Source: JAVDCA01 sp035293985 (GTDB lineage Bacteria; Pseudomonadota; Alphaproteobacteria; Rhizobiales; Xanthobacteraceae). Taken from it: DNA of 64,000 bases. Below the pieces are notes generated by a model that had not been told where the DNA came from, ran no database searches, and saw only the letters and a program-made list of their open reading frames with translations. The stretch lies in NCBI GenBank assembly GCA_035293985.1, contig DATGLS010000037.1:248001-312000 (forward strand). Direction: 5' to 3'. Shown here one piece after another: positions 16,108 through 23,849 of the stretch. Position numbers and translations under genes: made by a program. The first letter of the stretch is position 1. Each line of letters begins with the position of its first letter.

Positions 16108-17157
16108 TTACGGCAGCGTGCGCGGCTGGGGGACGCCGAGCGCCTGCGCGATTTCGCTGAGCTCGCGCCACAGCTTCGACGCGATGGGGATGCCGTTACG
16201 CCGCCGCGTCTGCGCCTCGCGTCCGCCGCGCTCGCCGGGCAACATCAGCTCATCGAAGCCGTCGCGGCGCGGCAGGCCTTTCACCACCTCGATCAGCAGT
16301 CCGACGTCGCGGCGATAATCGGCGAGCGGGCGGAAGCCCGCGACGTTGAAGGCGATCACCATCGCGTTCTGCATCGGCAGGCGGGAACCGGTGAGGCCCG
16401 CGAGCGTGGTGATGATCGGCGTGCCAGCCATGACGCCGGTCAGGCACTCGAACAGCAGCGAGAGGCCGGAGCCCTTCGGTCCGCCGAGCGGCAGCAGCGT
16501 CGCCGCCTTGGCGGGATCGGTGGTGGGATTGCCGTCGACGTCGATCGCGAGGCCTTCGGCGAGGGGCTTGCCTTCGGCCGCGGCCTGGCGGATGCGTCCC
16601 GCCGCGGTCATGCTCGTCGCCATGTCGAGGACGAGCGGATCGCGGTCCTTCGGGCCCGGAATGCCGATCGCGATCGGGCTCGTGCCGAGGCTCGTCACCT
16701 TGGCGCCGTGATAGGCCATGAAGAGCGGGCCGGCGACCATCACGATCGCGGCAAAGCCGCGCTCGGCGATCCAGTGCGCGTAGCGCCCGATCGCGCCGGT
16801 GTGCGCCGTGTCGCTCAGGAGACCGACGCCGACGCCGAATTCCTCGGCGATCTCGATCGCGTGCGCCGCCGCCTGCATCATGCATACCGGCCCCGCCGCG
16901 CGCGCACAGTCGATCATGAAGGTCGCCGGCATCAGCGGCCGCAGCTGCGGCCGCGCGAGGGGATCGAACGTACCCTTGCGGATCTGGTTCATATAGTCCG
17001 GCACCCGCATGGCGCCGTGCGAGTCGACGCCGCGCAGATTGGCCCACACCAGCATCTCGGCGAGCGTCTCCGCATCCGCTGGACGCATCCCCTTGGCGAG
17101 GAAGATCGCGACGAAGAAACGATGCAGCTCGGCGTGGTCGACGCGAATGTCGCTCAT
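16108..17157 (-). CDS. Ldh family oxidoreductase (malate/L-lactate/ureidoglycolate dehydrogenase type)
   Basis: A 349-residue NAD(P)-dependent dehydrogenase of the Ldh/MDH type 2 family, which oxidises 2-hydroxy acids such as malate, L-lactate, sulfolactate or ureidoglycolate and has no Rossmann fold. Seen: NLRGVDSHGAMRVPDY with the catalytic His region, HTGAIGRYAHWIAERG, SLGTSPIAIGIPG and GGPKGSGLSLLFE. Full family length. ATG at 17157 is chosen because AAAGGA lies seven bases before it; TTG at 17163 is the alternative. It is divergent from the alpha/beta-hydrolase at 17270, leaving about 110 bp for a shared control region. Substrate not determinable. Confidence 0.88.
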   Translation of the reverse strand: MSDIRVDHAELHRFFVAIFLAKGMRPADAETLAEMLVWANLRGVDSHGAMRVPDYMNQIRKGTFDPLARPQLRPLMPATFMIDCARAAGPVCMMQAAAHAIEIAEEFGVGVGLLSDTAHTGAIGRYAHWIAERGFAAIVMVAGPLFMAYHGAKVTSLGTSPIAIGIPGPKDRDPLVLDMATSMTAAGRIRQAAAEGKPLAEGLAIDVDGNPTTDPAKAATLLPLGGPKGSGLSLLFECLTGVMAGTPIITTLAGLTGSRLPMQNAMVIAFNVAGFRPLADYRRDVGLLIEVVKGLPRRDGFDELMLPGERGGREAQTRRRNGIPIASKLWRELSEIAQALGVPQPRTLP

Positions 17158-17269
17158 CAGCAATTCCTTTGGGGGCGGTCGACGGGAGAGAAGAGGGCGG
17201 GCGCTTGCGGTCTAACATCCGCGCGGCCAAAATAGAACCGGGCCGATCGGCCGGAGTCACGCAGGAGAA

Positions 17270-18151
17270 ATGACGACCATGGCCGAGGAAAAGATCACCT
17301 TCACGTCGAACGGCCTCGAGATTTCGGGGACGGTGCGCGTGCCGGGAGGCGTCGCGCCGAACGAGCGGCGGCCCGCCTTCATGGTGCTGCACGGGTTCGG
17401 CAGCAACTCGAGCTCGACCAACGTGCTCGAGCCCTGCGCGATGTTCGAGAAGCTCGGCTATGTCACGTTGCGCTTCGACATGCCGGGTTGCGGTGCGAGC
17501 GAGGGGCCGAAGGGCCGGCTCATCTGCCTCGATCAGGTGAAGGCGACGAGCGACGCGCTCACGTTCCTCGCCAAGCATCCGAACGTGGAGCCCGACCGCA
17601 TCGGGGCCATCGGCTCGAGCTTCGGCGCGGCGGTCGCGGTCTACGCCGGCGGCGTCGACAAGCGCGTCGCGGCGGTGATCTCGTCGGGCGGCTGGGGCGA
17701 CGGCGAGCGCAAGTTTCGCGGCCAGCACGCGACGCCGGAGGCATGGGCCAAGTTCAGCAAAATGCTGGAGGAGGGCCGGCGCAACCCGTCACTGATGGTG
17801 CCGCGCTACGATATCGTGCCGATCCCGCAGCACCTGCGCGGTCATCTCGCGGCCGGCTCGGTGCAGATGTTTCCCGCCGAGACCGCGCAGAGCATGTACG
17901 ATTTCCGGGCCGACGACGTGGTCGCCGGCATGGCGGGGCGCCCGCTGCTGCTCCTGCATTCCTCGGTCGATTCGGTGACGCCGACCGAGCAGTCGGTCGA
18001 GCTGTTCAAGCGCGCCGGCCAGCCGACCGACCTGCACCTCTTCGCCGAGACTGATCACTTCATGTTCGCCGAAAGCAACACGCGCGTGCGCACCGTGATC
18101 TTGGATTGGCTGGCGCGGTATTTTCCGGTGAAGGTCAGAGAGCCGGCGTGA
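17270..18151 (+). CDS. Alpha/beta hydrolase (serine hydrolase)
   Basis: A 293-residue alpha/beta-hydrolase. The oxyanion region is VLHGFGSNSS, the nucleophile elbow is GAIGSSFGAA (Ser in GSSFG), the acid is likely Asp in HSSVDSVTP, and the catalytic His is in ETDHFMFAE. No signal peptide. Resembles the dienelactone-hydrolase/acyl-peptidase-like group of bacterial hydrolases that often act on xenobiotic esters or meta-cleavage products. ATG at 17270 is used; ATG at 17279 is better spaced from AGGAG. Divergent from the Ldh-family gene, which may mean common regulation. Substrate unknown. Confidence 0.85.
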   Translation: MTTMAEEKITFTSNGLEISGTVRVPGGVAPNERRPAFMVLHGFGSNSSSTNVLEPCAMFEKLGYVTLRFDMPGCGASEGPKGRLICLDQVKATSDALTFLAKHPNVEPDRIGAIGSSFGAAVAVYAGGVDKRVAAVISSGGWGDGERKFRGQHATPEAWAKFSKMLEEGRRNPSLMVPRYDIVPIPQHLRGHLAAGSVQMFPAETAQSMYDFRADDVVAGMAGRPLLLLHSSVDSVTPTEQSVELFKRAGQPTDLHLFAETDHFMFAESNTRVRTVILDWLARYFPVKVREPA

Positions 18152-18190
18152 CGCCGTAGGGTTGGCGAAATCGGGCGCACCGACGCCCGC

Positions 18191-18247
18191 GTGGGCAAAG
18201 GGCCCGCGAAGCCCGCGCGGAGAGGCGGCCGATGCGCCTTTGCCCAC
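18191..18247. repeat. Palindromic intergenic repeat, family C copy 1
   Basis: Perfect 11-bp inverted arms GTGGGCAAAGG (18191-18201) and CCTTTGCCCAC (18237-18247), with a GC-rich interior containing GGGCCCGCG. The same GGGCAAAGG/CCTTTGCCC arms occur in the larger element at 30204-30337. It lies between two convergent genes and may act as a bidirectional terminator. Confidence 0.65.
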
Positions 18248-18268
18248 CCCACGGCGTACGGCTTTTGC

Positions 18269-19450
18269 TTACGCCGCCAATTCGCCGACCGGCTGCTTGT
18301 ATTCCTTCAACCGCGGCAGCACCTCTTTGGCGAACAGCGTGAGATTATCGGCGGTGACCTCGTGCGACATGGTGCCGGCCTGGCCCATCATCAACAGGTT
18401 GCCCATGCCGCCGCAGTATTCCGCAAACGCGACGATCTGGTCGTAGACCTGGTCGGGCGTACCGCAAAAGAGGACGCCGGTGTCGACCAGGTCCTGCACG
18501 CTCGCGACCCGCATGTCGATGAAGCGGCCATCCTTGGTGCCGGTGCGCGGCTTGGTCTCGCCGCGCAGCAAGCGTACATTGTCCTCCACTGACAGATAGC
18601 CGGGCGGATTGCGGAATTCGGGCGCCACGACCGCGCTCATCGGCAGATAGACCGACACCGCCTTGCCGCGCCGGTGCGCCTCCTCCTCGTTGTCCGCGAC
18701 CGCCACGAGGCCGAGATAGGCGAAGCGGTCGGCGGTCGGCAGCTTGCCGAATTTCGCCACGTAGCCCTCGCGGTAGGCGTCGTAGAGCGGGCGCGTCGCA
18801 TAGCCGGTGCCGAGCGTCGCCATGGCGAGGCCGCGCTCGCCGAGCACGCGGGCGCTGCCGCGGCTGCCGGTGGTCGACCATACCGGTGGGTGCGGCTGCT
18901 GATAGGGGCGCGGCCAGATGTTGACGTGCCGGTAGTGGAAGAACTCGGACTCCCAGCTGAACGGCGCGTCGTGGGTGGTCATCGCCTTGATGATGAAATC
19001 GTGCGCGTCCCAGAAGCGGTCCATCACCCGCACCGGGTTCTGGTTCGACGGCCCGAACTCGTAGGGCACGCCTTTGACGAAGCCCATGTCGAGGCGCCCG
19101 CGCGAGATCACGTCGACGGTCGCGAGCTCCTCGGCGCAGCGCAGCGGATCGGGCCGGTGGCCGAGCGGATAGCCGAGCACCAGCAGCCGGGCCCGCTTGG
19201 TGATGCGGGCGAGGATCGACAGCCCGACGATGCAGGTCGACGACATGCAGGTCGCGGTCTGGTGATGCTCGTTGAGCATCACGTCGAGGCCGAGCTCGTC
19301 GGCGAGCTGCCATTCGTCGTAGTAGCGGTGGAAAAGATCGCTTGCGATCTTCGGGTCGACCAGCCGGTTGGGCAGCGTGACGCGCAGCGTCCCCGGGTGA
19401 TTTTCCCAGGCGGGCGGATACGCCTGTTCGGTGAAGTGATAGACGCGCAT
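18269..19450 (-). CDS. LLM class flavin-dependent oxidoreductase (luciferase-like monooxygenase)
   Basis: A 393-residue bacterial-luciferase-like protein. It begins MRVYHFTEQAYPPAWENHPG and shows the family TIM-barrel landmarks: LDVMLNEHHQTATC, LARITKRARLLVLGYPLGH, a RGRLDMGFVKG segment, and WSTTGSRGSARVLGERG. Members use FMNH2 or F420 to oxidise organic substrates. The Glu-His-His (NEHH) stretch and its hydrolase neighbour are typical of a subgroup found in degradative clusters. ATG at 19450 fits the family start although the frame is open further upstream. The next gene upstream (19473-20294), an alpha/beta-hydrolase-fold protein, is 22 bp away on the same strand, so they form an operon. 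Confidence 0.88.
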   Translation of the reverse strand: MRVYHFTEQAYPPAWENHPGTLRVTLPNRLVDPKIASDLFHRYYDEWQLADELGLDVMLNEHHQTATCMSSTCIVGLSILARITKRARLLVLGYPLGHRPDPLRCAEELATVDVISRGRLDMGFVKGVPYEFGPSNQNPVRVMDRFWDAHDFIIKAMTTHDAPFSWESEFFHYRHVNIWPRPYQQPHPPVWSTTGSRGSARVLGERGLAMATLGTGYATRPLYDAYREGYVAKFGKLPTADRFAYLGLVAVADNEEEAHRRGKAVSVYLPMSAVVAPEFRNPPGYLSVEDNVRLLRGETKPRTGTKDGRFIDMRVASVQDLVDTGVLFCGTPDQVYDQIVAFAEYCGGMGNLLMMGQAGTMSHEVTADNLTLFAKEVLPRLKEYKQPVGELAA

Positions 19451-19472
19451 GCCTCTTGTCTCCGGATGATCG

Positions 19473-20294
19473 TCACGCGCCCGCGAAGGCGAGGACGCGG
19501 TCGGCGAAAACCTGCGGCTGCTCGATGTGGGGAAGGTGCCCGGCCTTTTCGATCGGCTCGAAGCGGGCGTTCGGGATCGCGGCGCAATAGGCGCGGCCAT
19601 AGCCCTCCCTCAGCACGCGGTCGTGCGTGCCCCACAGAATGAGCGTCGGGATGCGGATGCGGTGCAGCCGGCTCTTGAGCTTGGGATCGTGCATGAACGG
19701 CTGCCAGGCGAAGCGGGCGAGCGACTCGCGGTTGCGCGCGACGGCGGCGACCTCGGCGGTGGCCATGCTCTTGTAGTCGCGCTCGCCGAGCTTCGGATCG
19801 AAATAGGCGAGCTTGGCGAAATCCGCGTCCTGCATGGCGAAGATGTCGGCGATGTCGCGCGTCTCGCGGTCGCCGACCTTGATGCCGACCGCATTGGCCA
19901 TCACCAGATGCGACATGCGCGCCGTCGACTTGATCGCGGTCGCGGCCGCGATCCAGGCGCCGAAGCCGACGCCGACCACGATCGTGTCGCGCAGGTCGAG
20001 CGCATCCATCAGGTCGAGGTAGAAATAGGAGAGATCCTCGACCGTCGTCATGACGGGCGCGAGGTCGGAGGCGCCGAAGCCCGGATGCGAGGGCGCGATC
20101 AGCCGCGTCTTGGCGGCGAGCAGGTCGAGCACCGCCGCCTTGGGATCGAGCCCGATGCCGGGATGGAGAAACAGAAGCGGCCGCCCCGCGCCGCGCTCGA
20201 TCGTCTCGATCTTCAGGCCATTGACGACAAGCGGTCCGCCATCGCGCGGCGCCACCCCAGCGGCAGGAATTGGCATTTCGGTCCCGAACTTCAT
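19473..20294 (-). CDS. Alpha/beta hydrolase-fold protein with Gly in place of the nucleophile Ser
   Basis: A 273-residue alpha/beta-hydrolase fold protein. The HPGIG loop, the PSHPGFGASD strand, a later WGTHDRVL with the acid residue, and KAGHLPHIEQP with the His are all normal. The nucleophile elbow, however, reads VVGVGFGAWIAA, that is G-x-G-F-G, with Gly where Ser, Cys or Asp should be. This points to loss of hydrolytic chemistry or to a cofactor-free lyase/dioxygenase-like role. It is co-transcribed with the luciferase-like monooxygenase 22 bp downstream. I used ATG at 20294; ATG at 20312 and 20276 are alternatives. The fold is certain, the activity is not. Confidence 0.82.
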   Translation of the reverse strand: MKFGTEMPIPAAGVAPRDGGPLVVNGLKIETIERGAGRPLLFLHPGIGLDPKAAVLDLLAAKTRLIAPSHPGFGASDLAPVMTTVEDLSYFYLDLMDALDLRDTIVVGVGFGAWIAAATAIKSTARMSHLVMANAVGIKVGDRETRDIADIFAMQDADFAKLAYFDPKLGERDYKSMATAEVAAVARNRESLARFAWQPFMHDPKLKSRLHRIRIPTLILWGTHDRVLREGYGRAYCAAIPNARFEPIEKAGHLPHIEQPQVFADRVLAFAGA

Positions 20295-20450
20295 TGGTGT
20301 CAGCCCCGGCATCGAACAGGGAGACACGGACCCTGTCAACGGAGGCGCGGCGGCCACGCATGGGCGCCCTGCATTACCCCACGCGCATTGCGTCGCGGCG
20401 TGCACGATGACAGAGTTGCTCCGCCCGCCACCCGCCGACCCAACCCGACG

Positions 20451-21311
20451 ATGGATGCAATGACATCTTCCGAGCACGACCTGCGCGCCGCAGTCAGCTA
20501 TGCGACCCACGACGGCGTCGGCCTGCAAGGCGATGTCTATCTGCCCAAAGGGGCCGGCCCGTTTCCGGCGCTCGTCGCCGTGCACGGCGGCGGCTGGCAG
20601 CAGGGCGCGCGCAGCGCGTTCCAGTATTGGGGCCCGTACCTCGCGGCGCGCGGCTACGCCATGTTCACAGTCAGCTATCGGCTGGCGAAGAAGGGCAACA
20701 AGACGTTTCCGCACGCCGTGCACGACATCGTGGCGGCCGTGCGGTTCCTGCGCGCGAATGCCGGCGAATACCGCGTCGATCCGGCGCGCATCGGTCTGTT
20801 CGGCGCCTCGGCGGGCGCGCATCTCGCCTCGCTCGCGGCGCTCGGCGCCAACGCGGGCGCGTTTCTCGACGGCTACCCGGGCGACCCACAGGCGCATGCG
20901 AGCGCCAACGTCAAGGTGCTGATCGGCGTCTACGGCGTCTACGACCTGATCGAGATGTGGGAGCGCTACCGCGCCGACAGCCCGCGCGACAACAACATCG
21001 AGAATTTCCTCGGCGCGTCCCCGATGGAGAGCCGCCAGCTCTATTTCGATGCGACGCCGATCAGCTACGCGACCTATGCCAACAACCAGATCGCCGTGCT
21101 GCTCGCCTGCGGCACCGAGGATGACCTGGTCGACCGCGCCCGCAACACCGACGCCTTCCTGCGCGCCCTCAAGCAGGCCGGCTTCTTCGTGCGCAGCTGC
21201 TACGTGCCGGGCGCCGGACATTATTGGCTGAGCGACCCGATCGACGAGCCGGGCAGCTACCCGGCCGTGCTCGCGCCGCGGCTCATCCGGTTTCTGGCGG
21301 AGAAGCTTTAG
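20451..21311 (+). CDS. Alpha/beta hydrolase (BD-FAE/acetyl-esterase-like)
   Basis: A 286-residue esterase-type hydrolase of the HSL/BD-FAE-like group. The oxyanion-hole motif HGGGW is in VAVHGGGWQQGAR, the nucleophile is in GLFGASAGAHLAS (GASAG), the acid is probably Asp in CGTEDDLVD, and His is in VPGAGHYWL. No signal peptide, so likely cytosolic. ATG at 20451 is the first Met; the second at 20460 is equally likely because no strong ribosome-binding site is seen. It is divergent from the Gly-elbow hydrolase/monooxygenase operon. Substrate not predictable beyond short-chain esters or amides. Confidence 0.83.
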   Translation: MDAMTSSEHDLRAAVSYATHDGVGLQGDVYLPKGAGPFPALVAVHGGGWQQGARSAFQYWGPYLAARGYAMFTVSYRLAKKGNKTFPHAVHDIVAAVRFLRANAGEYRVDPARIGLFGASAGAHLASLAALGANAGAFLDGYPGDPQAHASANVKVLIGVYGVYDLIEMWERYRADSPRDNNIENFLGASPMESRQLYFDATPISYATYANNQIAVLLACGTEDDLVDRARNTDAFLRALKQAGFFVRSCYVPGAGHYWLSDPIDEPGSYPAVLAPRLIRFLAEKL

Positions 21312-21327
21312 AGCGCACTCATTACCT

Positions 21328-21405
21328 CGTCATGGCCGGGCTTGTCCCGGCCATCCACGCCTTGCTTGCGCGAAGACGTGGATGCCGCATTCGCGGGCAT
21401 GACGG
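21328..21405. repeat. Dispersed palindromic repeat, family B copy 1
   Basis: Contains TGGCCGGGCTTGTCCCGGCCA (hairpin), then CATCCACG and, inverted, CGTGGATG, and the ending TTCGCGGGCATGACGG. Almost the same 80 bp recur at 29302-29382. This arrangement is widespread in Bradyrhizobium-type genomes. Confidence 0.75.
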
Positions 21406-21505
21406 AATGGAGTCTATGTTTGATTTCGCGCGACTTGGTCGCCATGATCGGTCGCGAACACCGCTCGACCGCGCGATCCGGAAGGCTGCACACGCTCGCC
21501 CTGCC

Positions 21506-23839
21506 ATGGCCGATCATCCCAACACACGCGCGACGTGGGTCGGCCGCTCGCTCCGCCGGGTCGAGGATGCGAGCCTCCTGACCGGCCAGGGCGGCTTCAC
21601 CGCGAACCTGCCGGCGGCGCGGTGGGTGAGCTTCGTGCGCAGCCCGGTCGCGTCCGGCCGCATCGCCGGCGTGCGCGGGCCGAACGGCGCGATGGTGGTG
21701 ACGGCCGCCGACATCGCGGCGATCAAGCCGATCACGCCGATGCTGCACAAGTTCAACTATGTGCCGATCAGCCAGCACGTGCTGGCGGCCGACGTGGTGC
21801 GCTTCATCGGCGAGCCGCTCGCCGCCGTGGTGGCGCCGACGCCTCAGGAGGCCGAGGACCTCGCCGGCCGGGTCGTGGTCGAGATCGATGCTTCGCCTCC
21901 AGTCGTCGATGCCGTTGCGGCGCTCGCGCCCGGTGCGCCGCTAGTGCATCGCCAGGCCGCGGGAAACGTCGTGGTCGACGCGCGCGTGAAGACCGTGGGC
22001 TTCGATGCGGCGATCGCGGCCGCTCACCGTCGGATCAGGTCCGAGATCCGCTCGCATCGGCAGAATGCAACGCCGCTGGAGCCGCGCGCCGCCCATGCGG
22101 CCTTCGACCCCGCGAGCCGGCGCGTGACGCTTCACTGCACGACGCAGATGCCGCATCTGATGCGCACCATCATTGCCGAGCTCATCGGCATGCCGGAGGC
22201 GGAGCTGCGCGTGATCGCGCCCGATGTCGGCGGCGGCTTCGGCCAGAAGATGTCGCTTTCGCCGGAATTCGTGCTGGTGACGTGGCTCGCGCGCAAGCTG
22301 CGCACGTCCGTCGCCTGGGCCGAAGACCGCCGCGAGAATCTCATCGCCTGCTTCCACGCGCGCGACCAGCGCATCGCGCTCGAAGGTGCGTTCGACGCCG
22401 ATGGGCGCCTCACCGCGCTTTTCGCCGACGTGGTGGCCAATATCGGCGCCTACTCGTGTTACCCGACGACCTGCGGGGTCGAGCCGCTGATGGCCATGGC
22501 CGAGATGCCGGGCCCCTACGCGGTCGGCGAATACGCCTGCGTCTCACGCGGCGTGGTCACGCACACTTGCCCGATGGCGCCCTATCGCGGCGTCTCGCGG
22601 CCGGTGATCACCTTCGCGATCGAGCGATTGATGGACAAGGCCGCCGCCGCCCTCGGCCTCGATCCGGTCGAGATCAGGCGGCGCAATCTGGTGAAGACGT
22701 TTCCGCATACGTCCGCCACCGGCCTGGTGTTCGACGAGGCGACTTACGTCGAGACCATGGAGGCGGCGGTCGTGGCCGCGCGCATCCCGCAGTTTCGCGC
22801 GCGCCAGGTCGAGGCGCGCCGCGCCGGCCGATATCTCGGCCTCGGCATCGCGACGTTCTCGGAACGCACCGGCTATGGCACGCCGGCCTTCGCGGCGCGC
22901 GGCATGGAGGTGACGCCGGGCTGGGAAGCGGTCGACATTACGGTCGATCCGTCGGGCTTCGTCGAGGCGCGCATCGGCGCCTCCCCGCATGGCCAGGGGT
23001 TGCGCACGACGCTCGCCCAGATCATCGCCGACGAGATCGGAACCGCACCCGAGCGGATCACCATCGTGCACGGCGATACCGACCGCACGCCCTATGGCTG
23101 GGGCACGTTCGCGAGCCGCTCGCTCGTCATTGCCGGCGGCGCCTCGCTGCTCGCCGCGCGCAAGGTGCGCGCCAAGCTCGCCAAAATGGCCGGCATCCTG
23201 CTCGAAGCCTCCGCCGACGACATCGTCATCGAAGCCGACGTCGCGCGCGTGGCCGGCACCGATCGCGCCGTGACGATGGAAGCGCTGGCGCGCGCGGCGT
23301 ATCACCAGACCCATCGCTTCAAGGGCGAAATCGCCCCGGGCATCGCCGAGAACGCCGTGTACGATCCGGCCGGGACGTTCTCCAATGCGTGTCATCTCGC
23401 GATCGTCGAGGTGGACATCGAGACCGGGCAGGTGCTGATCGAGAAGTTCATCGTCGCCGAGGACGCCGGACGCCTGATCAACCCGATGATCGTCGACGGG
23501 CAGATCCGGGGCGGGGTCACGCAGGGCATCGCCAATGCGCTGTTCGAGGAGGTGATCTACGACGCCGACGGCAATGTGCTGACCGCGACCCTTGCGGACT
23601 TTTTGCCGCCAACGGCGCGCGAGACGCCGACGATCGAGATTCATCACCTCGCGACCCTGACCCAGGCCTCCGTCACCCGGGCCAAGGGGCTGGGCGAGGG
23701 CGGCGCCATCGGCGCGCCGGCCGCGGTCGTCAATGCCGTCAACGATGCGCTTAGCCCCTTCGGCGCCGTGATCGACGAATTTCCCGCGACGCCGCGCCGC
23801 GTTCTCGCCGCCCTGCAGGCGGCGGGCAAGCCGCGATGA
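21506..23839 (+). CDS. Xanthine dehydrogenase-family molybdopterin-binding subunit, first of two
   Basis: A 777-residue molybdenum-cofactor subunit of the xanthine dehydrogenase/aerobic CO dehydrogenase large-subunit family, catalysing hydroxylation with water-derived oxygen. Seen: WVGRSLRRVEDASLLTGQG at the N-terminus, the DVGGGFGQK moco loop, MAPYRGVSRPVITF (equivalent of the YRGAGRPE loop), SPHGQGLRTT, and KGLGEGGAIGAPAAV with the catalytic Glu. The YRGVSRP variant differs from CO dehydrogenase (which carries a Cys-containing loop), so CO is unlikely. ATG at 21506. A second, divergent paralogue starts 10 bp after its stop, but neither a FAD subunit nor a 2Fe-2S subunit is nearby. Confidence 0.9.
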   Translation: MADHPNTRATWVGRSLRRVEDASLLTGQGGFTANLPAARWVSFVRSPVASGRIAGVRGPNGAMVVTAADIAAIKPITPMLHKFNYVPISQHVLAADVVRFIGEPLAAVVAPTPQEAEDLAGRVVVEIDASPPVVDAVAALAPGAPLVHRQAAGNVVVDARVKTVGFDAAIAAAHRRIRSEIRSHRQNATPLEPRAAHAAFDPASRRVTLHCTTQMPHLMRTIIAELIGMPEAELRVIAPDVGGGFGQKMSLSPEFVLVTWLARKLRTSVAWAEDRRENLIACFHARDQRIALEGAFDADGRLTALFADVVANIGAYSCYPTTCGVEPLMAMAEMPGPYAVGEYACVSRGVVTHTCPMAPYRGVSRPVITFAIERLMDKAAAALGLDPVEIRRRNLVKTFPHTSATGLVFDEATYVETMEAAVVAARIPQFRARQVEARRAGRYLGLGIATFSERTGYGTPAFAARGMEVTPGWEAVDITVDPSGFVEARIGASPHGQGLRTTLAQIIADEIGTAPERITIVHGDTDRTPYGWGTFASRSLVIAGGASLLAARKVRAKLAKMAGILLEASADDIVIEADVARVAGTDRAVTMEALARAAYHQTHRFKGEIAPGIAENAVYDPAGTFSNACHLAIVEVDIETGQVLIEKFIVAEDAGRLINPMIVDGQIRGGVTQGIANALFEEVIYDADGNVLTATLADFLPPTARETPTIEIHHLATLTQASVTRAKGLGEGGAIGAPAAVVNAVNDALSPFGAVIDEFPATPRRVLAALQAAGKPR

Positions 23840-23849
23840 TGGCCGGCGC

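Noticed and set aside
19527..20450. Long upstream extension of the esterase frame
   Set aside because: It is antisense to the Gly-elbow hydrolase; the conserved esterase begins at 20451.
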